NCBI RefSeq assembly: GCF_900116495.1
Contig: NZ_FPAY01000001.1
Coordinates: 1,054,001 to 1,118,000 of the forward strand
DNA: 64,000 nucleotides
Direction of reading: 5' to 3'
Origin: Arthrobacter sp. ov118
Lineage (GTDB): Bacteria > Actinomycetota > Actinomycetes > Actinomycetales > Micrococcaceae
The notes below the pieces were generated by a model. It was not told the DNA's origin. It saw only the letters and a list, made by a program, of their open reading frames with translations, and made no database searches. Shown here in pieces: positions 16,464-25,441 of the stretch. Numbering within the stretch: the stretch's first letter is position 1; each line of letters opens with the position of its first letter. Made by a program: the position numbers and the translations under genes.

Positions 16464-17753
16464 ATGACAACCACCGCGTCCACACTGCCGGCAACCCGGA
16501 CCTCTACCCGCAAGACCCTCATCGGCACCGGCATCGGCAACGCCGTGGAATGGTACGACTGGGCCATCTACGCGACGTTCACGCCGTTCATTGCGAGCCA
16601 GCTCTTCAGCAAGTCGGACCCTGCGTCCGCGGTGCTGTCCACGCTGGCGATTTTCGCCGTCGGCTTCGTGGCCCGTCCCTTCGGCGGCTTCCTGTTCGGT
16701 TGGATCGGTGACCGGATCGGCCGCAAGGCTTCCATGACGCTGGCCGTGGGGCTCGCGTCGCTGGGCAGCCTGCTGATCGGCGTCGCGCCGACCTTCGCCG
16801 CCGTGGGCGCCCTGGCCTCCCTGGTTCTGCTCGTGGCCCGCCTGATCCAGGGCCTGGCGCACGGCGGTGAGCTGCCGTCGTCGCAAACGTACCTGTCCGA
16901 GATGGCGCCAAAGGAACACCGCGGCTTCTGGGCCACCCTGATCTACACCTCCGGCACTGTGGGCATCCTCTTTGGAACCCTTCTGGGCGCGGTGCTTAAC
17001 ATGGCCCTGAGCACCGAGGCCATGAACGCCTGGGGCTGGCGCATTCCGTTCCTGATCGGCGCGGCCATGGGTCTCTACGCGCTGATCATGCGGTCCCGGC
17101 TGCACGAAACGGACGTTTTCGAGGGGGAAGCCGCGGCGCAGAAGCGCGCACCGATCTGGCCGCAGATCGTTCGCCACCGCAAGCAGGCCCTCCAGGTGAT
17201 CGGCCTGACGGTCGGCCTGACCGTGATCTACTACATCTGGGGTGTCGTCGCCCCCAGCTACGCCACCACGGCCCTGAAGATTGACCGCGGCGAGGCCCTG
17301 TGGGCCGGCGTCATCGGCAACATCGTATTCATCGCGGCGCTGCCGTTCTGGGGCAAGCTGTCCGACCGGATCGGCCGCAAGAAGGTCCTGTGGGCCGGTG
17401 CGGTCGGCGCAGGCATCATGCACTTTCCGATGACCTGGTTGCTGAAGGACGCTGCCTGGCAGCTCGCCGTCAGCATGTCCGTCATGCTGATCTTCATCGC
17501 CGCCAGCGCGGCGATCGTCCCCGCCGTCTACGCCGAGCTGTTCCCCACGAGCATCCGCACCGTGGGCGTGGGCGTGCCTTATTCCATCTGCGTGGCTCTT
17601 TTCGGCGGAACCGCGCCCTACCTCCAGCAGTGGCTCGGCACCACCGTTCAGATGCCGCAGCTGTTCAACGTGTACGCCGTGCTTCTCCTCGCCGTCTCCG
17701 CGGTCTTCGTCTTCACCATTCCGGAAACCAAGGGCAAGGACCTGGCGCACTAA
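16464..17753 (+). CDS. MFS transporter, metabolite:H+ symporter (MHS) type
   Basis: The 429-aa, 12-helix membrane protein shows MHS hallmarks: GNAVEWYDWAIYATF in helix 1, GDRIGRK in loop 2-3, RLIQGLAHGGELPSSQTYLSEMAP in helices 4-5 and GKLSDRIGRKK in the second half. MHS proteins carry organic acids, osmolytes or similar anions with protons. The ATG at 16464 follows GGAGAAG. It is the second gene after the M20 amidohydrolase and probably imports its substrate. A very strong terminator ends the unit. Confidence 0.88.
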   Translation: MTTTASTLPATRTSTRKTLIGTGIGNAVEWYDWAIYATFTPFIASQLFSKSDPASAVLSTLAIFAVGFVARPFGGFLFGWIGDRIGRKASMTLAVGLASLGSLLIGVAPTFAAVGALASLVLLVARLIQGLAHGGELPSSQTYLSEMAPKEHRGFWATLIYTSGTVGILFGTLLGAVLNMALSTEAMNAWGWRIPFLIGAAMGLYALIMRSRLHETDVFEGEAAAQKRAPIWPQIVRHRKQALQVIGLTVGLTVIYYIWGVVAPSYATTALKIDRGEALWAGVIGNIVFIAALPFWGKLSDRIGRKKVLWAGAVGAGIMHFPMTWLLKDAAWQLAVSMSVMLIFIAASAAIVPAVYAELFPTSIRTVGVGVPYSICVALFGGTAPYLQQWLGTTVQMPQLFNVYAVLLLAVSAVFVFTIPETKGKDLAH

Positions 17754-17776
17754 CCAACCGCCTTCCCAACTAGCTA

Positions 17777-17818
17777 GCAGCAGGGGCCGTTCTGAGCGTT
17801 CAGAACGGCCCCTGCTGC
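17777..17818. terminator. 19-bp perfect-stem terminator
   Basis: Arms 17777-17795 and 17800-17818 are perfectly complementary with a GCGT loop. It ends the amidohydrolase/MHS operon and insulates trmB. Confidence 0.85.
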
Positions 17819-17886
17819 AAGTTACTTGGGTGCTCAGCCGACCCCTCGGAGCCGAATCGACCGCGAAGACGCACCGCAAACTCAAC

Positions 17887-17892
17887 TATTCT
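17887..17892 (+). promoter_or_regulatory. -10 box of a probable leaderless promoter
   Basis: TATTCT matches TANNNT closely and lies seven bases before the trmB ATG at 17900. The GGAAGGG between them is too close to the start to act as a normal ribosome-binding site. Confidence 0.45.
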
Positions 17893-17899
17893 GGAAGGG

Positions 17900-18856
17900 A
17901 TGAGCGAATCCCCAGAATCCCCCGCCACGCCGGCGACCCCGGAATCCCCCGCCACGGAACAGACCCAGCCGCCGCGCCCCGTGACGCCGGGCAGCCAGGC
18001 CTCGTTCGGCACGTATGGAGGCCGCCCGGTGAGTTTCGTCCGCCGCGGCACACGCTTGCAGGGCCGCCGCCAGGCGGCCTGGGAGGAGCACGCCGAGCGC
18101 TGGGCGGTCGAGGTTCCCCGCCATGTCGCCAACACTTCCGTGCACCCGGACTACGTCTTCGACGCCGAGGCCGAATTCGGCCGGAAGGCTCCGTTGATCG
18201 TGGAGATCGGCTCGGGGCTGGGCGATGCGGTGTGCCACGCCGCCGAGGAAAATCCTGACAAGGACTTCCTGGCCGTGGAGGTTTACACCCCGGGCCTGGC
18301 CAACACGCTGATCAAGATCAACAGCCGCAAGCTCCGCAACGTCCGGGTGGTGGAGGCGAACGCCCCGGAGGTCCTGGCAACGATGCTCCCCGCCGGCTCC
18401 GTCACGGAACTGTGGGTGTTCTTCCCGGATCCGTGGCACAAGTCCCGCCACCACAAGCGCCGCCTCATCCAGCCCGCCTTTGCAGAACTCGCCGCCCGGG
18501 CCATCAAGCCCGGCGGCACGTTCCGGATCGCGACCGACTGGTCCAACTACGCCGTCCATGTCCGCGAGGTCATGGCCGGTTCGGCGGAATTCGAGAACTT
18601 GCACGAGGGCGAACGTGCCGGCACCGAAAGCCCCCTGACCCAGGTGTGGGAATCCGGCGTCGAGTCCCGCGTGGGCGGAGCGCCCGTCAAGGAGGGCCGG
18701 GCGCCGGTCAGCACCGAACACACCGGGCCCAACGAAGGCATCGACGGAACCGGCGGCTGGGCGCCGCGGTTCGAGGGCCGGATTCTGACGAGTTTCGAGA
18801 ACAAGGCGCACGAGGCCGGACGCCTGATCTTCGACCTCAGCTACCGCCGGCTGTAG
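17900..18856 (+). CDS. trmB: tRNA (guanine-N7-)-methyltransferase
   Basis: TrmB methylates G46 in the variable loop of tRNAs. The 318-aa product has the SAM motif VEIGSGLG (101-108), the VEVYTPGL segment and the family signature FPDPWHKSRHHKRR (175-188). It is longer than typical TrmB because of a repetitive Ser/Pro/Thr/Glu N-terminus (SPESPATPATPESPAT) of about 35 residues and an acidic insertion near the C-terminus. The start coincides with a predicted leaderless promoter. It stands alone between a terminator and a DUF1206 gene. Confidence 0.93.
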   Translation: MSESPESPATPATPESPATEQTQPPRPVTPGSQASFGTYGGRPVSFVRRGTRLQGRRQAAWEEHAERWAVEVPRHVANTSVHPDYVFDAEAEFGRKAPLIVEIGSGLGDAVCHAAEENPDKDFLAVEVYTPGLANTLIKINSRKLRNVRVVEANAPEVLATMLPAGSVTELWVFFPDPWHKSRHHKRRLIQPAFAELAARAIKPGGTFRIATDWSNYAVHVREVMAGSAEFENLHEGERAGTESPLTQVWESGVESRVGGAPVKEGRAPVSTEHTGPNEGIDGTGGWAPRFEGRILTSFENKAHEAGRLIFDLSYRRL

Positions 18857-18963
18857 GCACCCCCGGGGTTTCGAGGACATCTGTTCCTGAACGGCTCGAC
18901 GTGACACGATAACGGAACGGAGAACCCTGGGGTAGCACGAAGGAAACGATCATCAAACGGGAA

Positions 18964-19770
18964 ATGAAGGAAGCGGCGGACGCCGCCGAGAACGTCACCA
19001 ATTCGAAGCCGCTCGAAATGGTGGCGCGGGCCGGGTTTGCCGTGTCAGGGCTCTTGCACTTACTCATCGGGGTGATCGCGATCCGGATCGCCATGGGCGG
19101 CAAGGGCCAGGCCGACGTGAGCGGCGCGGTGGAGGAGCTCGCCAAGCAGCCGGCCGGGCCGCTGCTGCTCTGGACCGCGTTTGCCGCCTGCGTGGCGTTG
19201 GCCATCTGGCAGGCCAGCGACGCCATTTTCGACTTCGAGCACCTGCCGACCAAGAAAAAGGTCGGCAAGAAGCTAAAGGCAGGTCTGCAGGCCGTGGTGT
19301 ACTCCGCATTCGCCTTGACCCTGGCCGCGGTAGCCACCGGGGCGGGTGCCGACCAGCGCGAGTCAACAAGCGATTTCACCGTGCGCCTCATGAAGGCGCC
19401 GGGCGGCGTGGCGCTGCTGGTGGTCATTGGCGCCGCGATCGCCGTCACGGGGATCGTCTACGGGATCCGCGGCATCAAAAAATCCTTCCTCAAGTACCTG
19501 CGCACGCCTTCCCGGCCGCAGGCCCGCACCGCGTTGACCGTCGTCGGCGTCGTGGGGTACGTCGCCAAGGGCTTCGCCCTGCTGCTGGTGGGCCTGCTCA
19601 TCATCATTGCCACGGTGACGGCACACCCCGAGCAATCCACCGGGCTCGACGGCAGCCTGAAGGCCCTGCGGCAGCAGCCGATGGGCCCGTACCTGCTGGC
19701 AGCCGTGGGTGCCGGCCTGATCTGCTATGGCATCTACATGGTGGTGCGGGCCCGGCTCGCGAAGATGTAG
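18964..19770 (+). CDS. DUF1206 membrane protein
   Basis: The 268-aa protein has six hydrophobic segments arranged as three two-helix repeats. Each repeat contains an ARAGFAVSGLLHLLIG-type or GYVAKGFALLLVG-type motif, and two contain a QQPMGPYLLAAVGAGL-like segment (KQPAGPLLLWTAFAA in the first). This is the DUF1206 pattern, a family of unknown function in actinobacteria. The ATG at 18964 lacks a close ribosome-binding site; GAAGGAAA lies 13-20 bases upstream, so initiation slightly upstream at a rare codon is possible. It converges with the anti-sigma gene, 40 bp apart. Confidence 0.85.
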   Translation: MKEAADAAENVTNSKPLEMVARAGFAVSGLLHLLIGVIAIRIAMGGKGQADVSGAVEELAKQPAGPLLLWTAFAACVALAIWQASDAIFDFEHLPTKKKVGKKLKAGLQAVVYSAFALTLAAVATGAGADQRESTSDFTVRLMKAPGGVALLVVIGAAIAVTGIVYGIRGIKKSFLKYLRTPSRPQARTALTVVGVVGYVAKGFALLLVGLLIIIATVTAHPEQSTGLDGSLKALRQQPMGPYLLAAVGAGLICYGIYMVVRARLAKM

Positions 19771-19810
19771 CTCGGCGCCGGGGCCACCGCCGTGCCGCCC
19801 CCAACAGGCG

Positions 19811-20494
19811 CTAGCCCTGCGGCACGGCGATGACGGCCACGGTGTGCTGCTCCGCGTTGCGCATCTCAACGCTGGCGATCCTGGCCAGTTGCACCGGCGT
19901 CGCCCCGGTGATCCGGACCCTGCCCGAGGGCGTGGCCGACCACGCGCAGGCGCGGTCCTCGCCGCCGTCGCGGTCTTTGACCCACAGGGAGAGGATCCCG
20001 TCCGCAGGCAGGCTCCGGCCGTCCACCGCGAGCTCGGTGCCCCAGGTTTTCTTCACGAAGCCCACCGTGACCTGCAGCCCGCTGCTCGCCGCCACGGAAT
20101 AGCTCGCGTCCGGTTTGGCCGGCTGGAACAGCCACGATCCCGCCAGGATCCCCAGCGCCAGGCACGCGGCTGCCGCGGCGCCCACGGCCGCTGTCCACCG
20201 CCGTCGCACTTTCCGCCGCCGGGCGGCCAGCTCGTCAAGAAGCCGGCGTGGGGCGGGGACCGGTTCCGGCGGAAGGAGTTCCCGTTCCCGGACGGCCGCG
20301 GCCGCCGCGGTGAGCGCGACGGCGTCGGGCACGGGGACCGCGTCCAGCAGCGCGGGGATGCTGGCGAGTTCGTCGAGTTCCCGGCGGCAGTCCGCGCACA
20401 CGGTCAGGTGCTGTTCGAAGGCTGCGGCCTCAGCCGGCAGCAGGCCACCGAGCAGATAAGCGCCCAGAAGTTGATGCAGTTCGGTCCCGTTCAC
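19811..20494 (-). CDS. rslA: Zinc-type anti-sigma factor, RslA-like
   Basis: The 227-aa protein carries the ZAS motif HxxxCxxC (His29, Cys33, Cys36) in an N-terminal sigma-binding domain, one transmembrane helix at about 99-121, and an extracytoplasmic domain (WGTELAVDG, LSLWVKDRDG, PVQLARIASVEM). The last pattern matches remembered Mycobacterium tuberculosis RslA. It starts with GTG overlapping the sigma-factor stop as GTGA, so the two are made in a coupled ratio. It should hold the ECF sigma at the membrane and release it on oxidation or loss of zinc. Confidence 0.85.
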   Translation of the reverse strand: MNGTELHQLLGAYLLGGLLPAEAAAFEQHLTVCADCRRELDELASIPALLDAVPVPDAVALTAAAAAVRERELLPPEPVPAPRRLLDELAARRRKVRRRWTAAVGAAAAACLALGILAGSWLFQPAKPDASYSVAASSGLQVTVGFVKKTWGTELAVDGRSLPADGILSLWVKDRDGGEDRACAWSATPSGRVRITGATPVQLARIASVEMRNAEQHTVAVIAVPQG

Positions 20495-20994
20495 CGCTGC
20501 ACCCCCATTTCGTCAAGGATTGTCCGTAGGGCCCGCACGGCATAAAAAGCCCTTGACTTCACTGTGCCGGCGGGGATTTGCAAATGGACTGATGCCTCCT
20601 GGACGGTGTGTCGGCGGTAGTGGAGCGCCACGAGGACCTCGCGGTGCTCGGCGCTGAGCCGGAGCAGCGCTTCCTCCATGAGGACCTTGTTGAGCAGGTC
20701 ATCGATGCGCCCTGCGGCGTCTGCCGGGTCCGGGACGTCGCGTTCGCCGGCTTCCTGCGGGCGCCGCTGCGCCTTGCGGTAGTTGTCGATCATGACGTTG
20801 CGGGCCGTCCGGAACAGGTAGCTGCGCAGGCTGCCCGTAATCTGCGGCGCCTGCTGCCAAACCCGCAGGACTGTCTCCTGGACGACGTCGTCGGCGAGTT
20901 GCGGGTCCCCCCGGGAGGCGCTGAGGACGAAGCGCTTCAAGGCCGCCCCGTGGTCGCGGTAGATCGCAGCCACGACGTCTTCGTCCAGCGGCAT
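20491..20994 (-). CDS. sigL: ECF sigma factor, SigL-like
   Basis: The 167-aa protein has the ECF layout: region 2 (DPQLADDVVQETVLRVWQQ, with YLFRTARNVMIDNYRK) and region 4 (LSAEHREVLVALHYRRHTVQEAS, then IPAGTVKSRAFYAVRALR). It is overlapped by the RslA-like anti-sigma gene. GGGAGGTGGGAA precedes the ATG. Its own promoter shows TGAACT-N16-CGTCAT, and the divergent lipoprotein gene has TGAACC-N16-CGTCGT; both resemble the SigL consensus known from mycobacteria. It is therefore probably self-activating and switches on the neighbouring lipoprotein under envelope or redox stress. Confidence 0.85.
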   Translation of the reverse strand: MPLDEDVVAAIYRDHGAALKRFVLSASRGDPQLADDVVQETVLRVWQQAPQITGSLRSYLFRTARNVMIDNYRKAQRRPQEAGERDVPDPADAAGRIDDLLNKVLMEEALLRLSAEHREVLVALHYRRHTVQEASVHLQIPAGTVKSRAFYAVRALRTILDEMGVQR

Positions 20995-21029
20995 TTCCCA
21001 CCTCCCGGGAGTTGTTGTCCTGCCCCTGT

Positions 21030-21057
21030 ATGACGTACAGGCGGACCCAATAGTTCA
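21030..21057 (-). promoter_or_regulatory. ECF-sigma autoregulatory promoter
   Basis: On the minus strand TGAACT (21052-21057), a 16-base spacer and CGTCAT (21030-21035) lie upstream of the sigma gene. This is the same pattern as the divergent promoter for the lipoprotein. Confidence 0.7.
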
Positions 21058-21101
21058 CTGTGCTCCAGGACAGCCCCGACACGAACATGTCCGCTCTGCC
21101 A

Positions 21102-21129
21102 TGAACCATTCCGCGCTCCTTGGCGTCGT
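21102..21129 (+). promoter_or_regulatory. ECF-sigma promoter of the lipoprotein gene
   Basis: TGAACC (21102-21107), a 16-base spacer and CGTCGT (21124-21129). The predicted start site is about 45 bases before the ATG at 21182. Confidence 0.7.
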
Positions 21130-21181
21130 ATCTCGTAGCGCCGGCCTCCGAGTTGGGCTGGCTCGAGTCTAGGAGCAGCAC

Positions 21182-21727
21182 ATGAAGAAGCATCTCAGCA
21201 TTGGCTTGTCCGCGTTCGCTCTGGCCGCCCTCCTGTCCGGCTGCGGCGGCGGAACGACCACGACGCCGACGTCGGCGGCACCGGCCACCTCCGCGCCCGC
21301 AGAGACCGCCACGAGCGCGCCGGCCAGTTCCGCGCCGTCGTCCATGTCCGCCGCGGTGCTCTCAGTGGCCGAGTCCAAGGCGGGCCAGATCGTGGTGGCC
21401 GACCAGGGACTGAGCGTCTATTTCTTCACCAAGAACACGAAGGATTCCGGGAACAGCGTCTGCACCGGCGCGTGCCTGACGTCGTGGCCCCCTGTCACGT
21501 CGACGACGGTGACTCCCACAGTTAACGGCGTCACCGGCAAGGTCGGAACCATTCCCACGGCCGACGGAAAGATGCAGGTGACCATCAACGGGATGCCGAT
21601 CTACTACTTCTCCAAGGACCAGGCCGCGGGGGACATCAACGGCCAGGGCGTCGGCGGGGTCTGGTACCTCGTGTCACCAACGGGCGAGATGATCAAGTCC
21701 ACGCCGAGCAGCAGCAGCGGCTACTAG
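21182..21727 (+). CDS. Lipoprotein of the COG4315 secreted-repeat family
   Basis: The 181-aa product has a lipobox ending at Cys21 (LLSGC) followed by a Thr/Ser/Ala/Pro-rich linker. Two copies of the COG4315 repeat follow: GLSVYFFTKNTKDSG-CTGACLTSWPP and GMPIYYFSKDQAAGDINGQGVGGVWYLVSP. These Yx(FW)xxD-type repeats are of unknown function in extracytoplasmic lipoproteins and resemble the periplasmic partners of redox stress systems. AGGAGCAGCAC precedes the ATG. It is divergent from the SigL-like gene and has a matching ECF promoter, so it is a likely member of that regulon. Confidence 0.88.
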   Translation: MKKHLSIGLSAFALAALLSGCGGGTTTTPTSAAPATSAPAETATSAPASSAPSSMSAAVLSVAESKAGQIVVADQGLSVYFFTKNTKDSGNSVCTGACLTSWPPVTSTTVTPTVNGVTGKVGTIPTADGKMQVTINGMPIYYFSKDQAAGDINGQGVGGVWYLVSPTGEMIKSTPSSSSGY

Positions 21728-21845
21728 GGCCCAGTTGAACGGCAGGCGATGTTTGAGGGGACGTTCCCGGGTACCGCGAAGTTCAGGAGCCCCGGCAGGC
21801 TCGCTAAGATGGATCAGATGACCACCTGCCGAAAGTAGCGCGCAC

Positions 21846-24800
21846 ATGCCATCCCATCCGGACGAGAGTGCGGCGCTGGCAATCCAGACCCCCGCGATCA
21901 ACGACCGCTCCCTCGCGGCCGGGCTCGCCTACGCCATGGGGAGCCGCGTTTCCGGGATCTCCTTCGATGCCGCCACCGGGCTGCTGCTGGGTAAAGTGCG
22001 CGGCGGCCCGGACGTGCCCTATTCCACGACGGCGAAGCTGGTCCGGAAGTCGGGCGGCTGGAGCTGCACCGTGGGCGTCTGCAGCTGCCCGGTGCGCAAG
22101 GACTGCAAGCACGTCGCGGCCCTGCTCTTCGCGGCCGAGGACAACCCGGCCACCCGGCTCCAGCTGTTGGCCCCCGCCGAGTCCACGCGGTTGTCCCGCC
22201 AGAGCGCGCCGCCGGAGCTGGCCGACTGGGAGCAGGCGCTCAGCCCGCTGATCGCCCGCCCCGGCATCACCCCCTCCGCCAACGGCACCCCGCTGGCGCT
22301 CCAGTTCGAGGTTGAGGAACCCGCCCCGCACTTTTCCTACACGGGCCGCCGCGATCCGCTCCGCAGCGTCCGCCAGCTCAAGGCACGGCCCGTGATCATG
22401 GGGGCCAAGGGCAAGTGGATCCGCGGCGACGTCTCTTGGAGCACGCTGAGCTACCTGAACTACCGGCGCGAATGCAATGAGGCGCATGTGGAGTGGATGC
22501 AGGAATTCCTCGCCTCGCACACCGCTGTGGCGAACCGGCAGCACGCCGGCACCGCAATGTGGCTTGGCCTGAACACCTATGCGGGTAAGAACCTGTGGAG
22601 CCTGCTGGCCCAGGCCAGGAAGATCGGCGTCGCCCTGGTGCACAGCCAGGGCACGGAACCGGTGCGGCTCGCGGAGGAGCCGGCCGCCGTCGGACTGAAC
22701 CTGGCACGGTTTGGCACCGGCGGCGACGACGGCGGGCTGGCGCTGGCGCCCACCATCACGGTCGAAGGAGAGGTGGTGGATCCGGCGTCGGTCGGGACCA
22801 TCGGCCGCCCGGCGCACGGGATCTTCCTGACCTCCGACGGCGAGGCCCTGCCGGGAATCGCCCCGGTCGGCCCCGTCATCACCCTTGCACCGCTGGAAAC
22901 CGGTCTCAGCGAGGAGTTACTGACCTTCGTCACGGGCGGGACCACGCTGCACATCCCCGCCCGGGACGAAGGCCGCTTCCTGACCGGTTTCTACCCCAAG
23001 CTCAAGCAGACCGCCCGGGTGACGGCGTCGGACGAGTCCGTGGAGCTGCCAGCGCTGGCCGTCCCCACCTTGTCCCTGCTGGCCAATTACGGTGCGGACC
23101 ACCGGGTCCGGCTGCATTGGGAATGGCACTACACGTCCGGGAATCTCGTCACGGCGCAGCCGCTGTGGCGGCATCCGGGCGATCACGGCTACCGGGACGA
23201 CCTCGCCGAAGCCCGCATCCTTGAGGCGGTCGGCCAGCCCTGGAACGTGGTGCCGGCCCTGGGCGAATCCGCCACCGGCGGCTGGGGAACCCCGCGCCTC
23301 GCGGCCACGGCCGAACTGGCCGGACTGGACACGCTGGCCTTCACCGAGGACGTGCTTCCCCGGCTCCGCGAACTCCCCGACGTCTCGGTGGACACCTCCG
23401 GTGAGATCGCGGACTACCGCGAAGCCGAAGAAGCGCCCGTGGTGGCGATCTCCACGAAGGCTACGGACAGCCGTGACTGGTTCGACCTCGGCATCGTCAT
23501 CACCCTGGAGGGCCAGCCCGTTTCCTTCGCCGCGCTGTTTTCCGCCCTCGCGGCCGGCCAGACCCGCATGCTGCTGCCCAGCGGAGCGTACTTCTCGCTG
23601 GACCTGCCGGAACTGCACCAGCTCCGGGCGCTGATCGACGAGGCCCGCTCCCTGCAGGACAACCCGGGAGACAAGGACGCGCCGCTGCAGATCAGCCGTT
23701 TCCAGGCCGGATTGTGGGACGAGCTCGCACACCTGGGGATCGTCGACGAGCAGGCGTCCGCCTGGCGCGCATCTGTTGGCGGCCTCCTGGAAGGTGACAT
23801 TCAGGGTCTTCCCCTGCCCGGGACGCTCAACGCCGAGCTGCGCCCGTACCAGCTGGAGGGCTTCAACTGGCTGAGCTTCCTGTACCGTCATGGGCTCGGC
23901 GGCGTGCTGGCCGACGACATGGGCCTGGGCAAAACCGTGCAGGCGCTGGCCTTGATGTGCGCGGCGAAGGTCGCGGCAGTCGAGGGGTCTGCCGCTGCAG
24001 CGGCTGCCGGCTCCCGGCCAGGCGGGGAGCCCGACGCCGGGTTGGCCCCTTTCCTCGTCGTCGCCCCCACCAGCGTGGTGGGCAACTGGGAGGCCGAGGC
24101 GGCCCGGTTCGCCCCTGGCCTGACGGTGCGCGCCATCGGCGAAACCTTCGCCAAGAGCGGCTCGGACCCGGCCGAGGCGATGGCCGGCGCGGACATCATC
24201 ATCACCTCCTACGCCCTGTTCCGGATCGACTACGAGGCCTACGCCTCCCGGAGCTGGGCGGGCCTGGTCCTGGATGAAGCCCAGTTCGTCAAGAACCACC
24301 AGTCCAAGGCCTACCAGTGCGCGCGCAAACTGCCGGCCGCCTTCAAACTCGCCATCACGGGCACCCCGTTGGAGAACAACCTGATGGAGTTCTGGGCGCT
24401 GACCTCGATTGTGGCCCCCGGGCTCTTTTCCAGCCCCAAACGGTTCGCCGAGTACTACCAGAAACCGGTGGAGAAGAACGGCGACAAGGCGCAGCTGGAC
24501 AAGCTCCGGCGCCGTGTCCGGCCGCTCATGATGCGGCGCACCAAGGAGCAGGTCATCAAGGACCTGCCGCCCAAGCAGGAGCAGATCCTGGAAGTGGTGC
24601 TGAATCCGCGGCACCAGAAGGTCTACCAGACTCACCTGCAGCGGGAGCGGCAAAAGATCCTGGGCCTGATTGACGACGTCAACAAGAACCGGTTCACCAT
24701 TTTCCAGTCGCTGACCCTGCTCCGGCAGCTCAGCCTGGATCCCTCACTGATCGATCCCTCGCTCTCGGCGGTACGTTCCAGCAAGCTCGACGTCCTGTTC

Positions 24801-25283
24801 GAACAGCTCGAGGACCTGGTGGCGGAAGGCCACCGGGCGTTGATCTTCAGCCAGTTCACCGGTTTCCTGGGCAAGGTGCGTGAGCGGCTGGTTCAGGAAG
24901 ACATCGAGTTCTGCTACCTCGACGGCAGCACACGCAATCGCTCCGACGTCGTCAATGAGTTCAAGAACGGCGCGGCACCGGTGTTCCTCATCAGCCTCAA
25001 GGCCGGCGGCTTCGGCCTGAACCTGACCGAAGCCGACTACGTGTTCCTGCTCGACCCGTGGTGGAACCCGGCCTCGGAGGCCCAGGCCGTGGACCGGACC
25101 CACAGGATCGGGCAGGCCCGGAATGTCATGGTCTACCGGCTCGTCGCCAAGGACACCATCGAGGAGAAGGTCATGGCGCTCAAGGCAAAGAAATCCCAGC
25201 TCTTCGCCGACGTCATGGAAGGCGACGCGCTCACCGGCGGCGCACTGACCGCGGACGACCTCGCGGGGCTGTTCACGGACTGA
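21846..25283 (+). CDS. SWIM/SNF2-family DNA helicase
   Basis: The 1145-aa ATP-driven DNA translocase has a SWIM zinc finger near the N-terminus (CSCPVRKDCKHVAALLF, about residues 80-97), a long bacterial SNF2-specific middle region, and a C-terminal SNF2 motor. The motor shows the Walker A DDMGLGKTVQAL, the DEAQ box (VLDEAQFVKN), ITGTPLENNLMEFW, and in the second lobe SLKAGGFGLNLTEADYV with DRTHRIGQ. This is the RapA/HepA-like class that remodels DNA-protein complexes or transcription machinery. It is a stand-alone gene. Its length is normal for actinobacterial members. Confidence 0.93.
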   Translation: MPSHPDESAALAIQTPAINDRSLAAGLAYAMGSRVSGISFDAATGLLLGKVRGGPDVPYSTTAKLVRKSGGWSCTVGVCSCPVRKDCKHVAALLFAAEDNPATRLQLLAPAESTRLSRQSAPPELADWEQALSPLIARPGITPSANGTPLALQFEVEEPAPHFSYTGRRDPLRSVRQLKARPVIMGAKGKWIRGDVSWSTLSYLNYRRECNEAHVEWMQEFLASHTAVANRQHAGTAMWLGLNTYAGKNLWSLLAQARKIGVALVHSQGTEPVRLAEEPAAVGLNLARFGTGGDDGGLALAPTITVEGEVVDPASVGTIGRPAHGIFLTSDGEALPGIAPVGPVITLAPLETGLSEELLTFVTGGTTLHIPARDEGRFLTGFYPKLKQTARVTASDESVELPALAVPTLSLLANYGADHRVRLHWEWHYTSGNLVTAQPLWRHPGDHGYRDDLAEARILEAVGQPWNVVPALGESATGGWGTPRLAATAELAGLDTLAFTEDVLPRLRELPDVSVDTSGEIADYREAEEAPVVAISTKATDSRDWFDLGIVITLEGQPVSFAALFSALAAGQTRMLLPSGAYFSLDLPELHQLRALIDEARSLQDNPGDKDAPLQISRFQAGLWDELAHLGIVDEQASAWRASVGGLLEGDIQGLPLPGTLNAELRPYQLEGFNWLSFLYRHGLGGVLADDMGLGKTVQALALMCAAKVAAVEGSAAAAAAGSRPGGEPDAGLAPFLVVAPTSVVGNWEAEAARFAPGLTVRAIGETFAKSGSDPAEAMAGADIIITSYALFRIDYEAYASRSWAGLVLDEAQFVKNHQSKAYQCARKLPAAFKLAITGTPLENNLMEFWALTSIVAPGLFSSPKRFAEYYQKPVEKNGDKAQLDKLRRRVRPLMMRRTKEQVIKDLPPKQEQILEVVLNPRHQKVYQTHLQRERQKILGLIDDVNKNRFTIFQSLTLLRQLSLDPSLIDPSLSAVRSSKLDVLFEQLEDLVAEGHRALIFSQFTGFLGKVRERLVQEDIEFCYLDGSTRNRSDVVNEFKNGAAPVFLISLKAGGFGLNLTEADYVFLLDPWWNPASEAQAVDRTHRIGQARNVMVYRLVAKDTIEEKVMALKAKKSQLFADVMEGDALTGGALTADDLAGLFTD

Positions 25284-25441
25284 GGAGGGCGGGACCCTTG
25301 CGCTTGTTCCCGCTGCCTGCGTGGCGACGCTCCTCCCCAGTTACTCAGCGCAGTCCCCCGCGCCTACGCCTGGAAACCGCGGGATTCCGCGGAATCCTGC
25401 GTGTGCGCAGAGGTGCGGCCGGAAGAAACTGGGCAGGAGCG

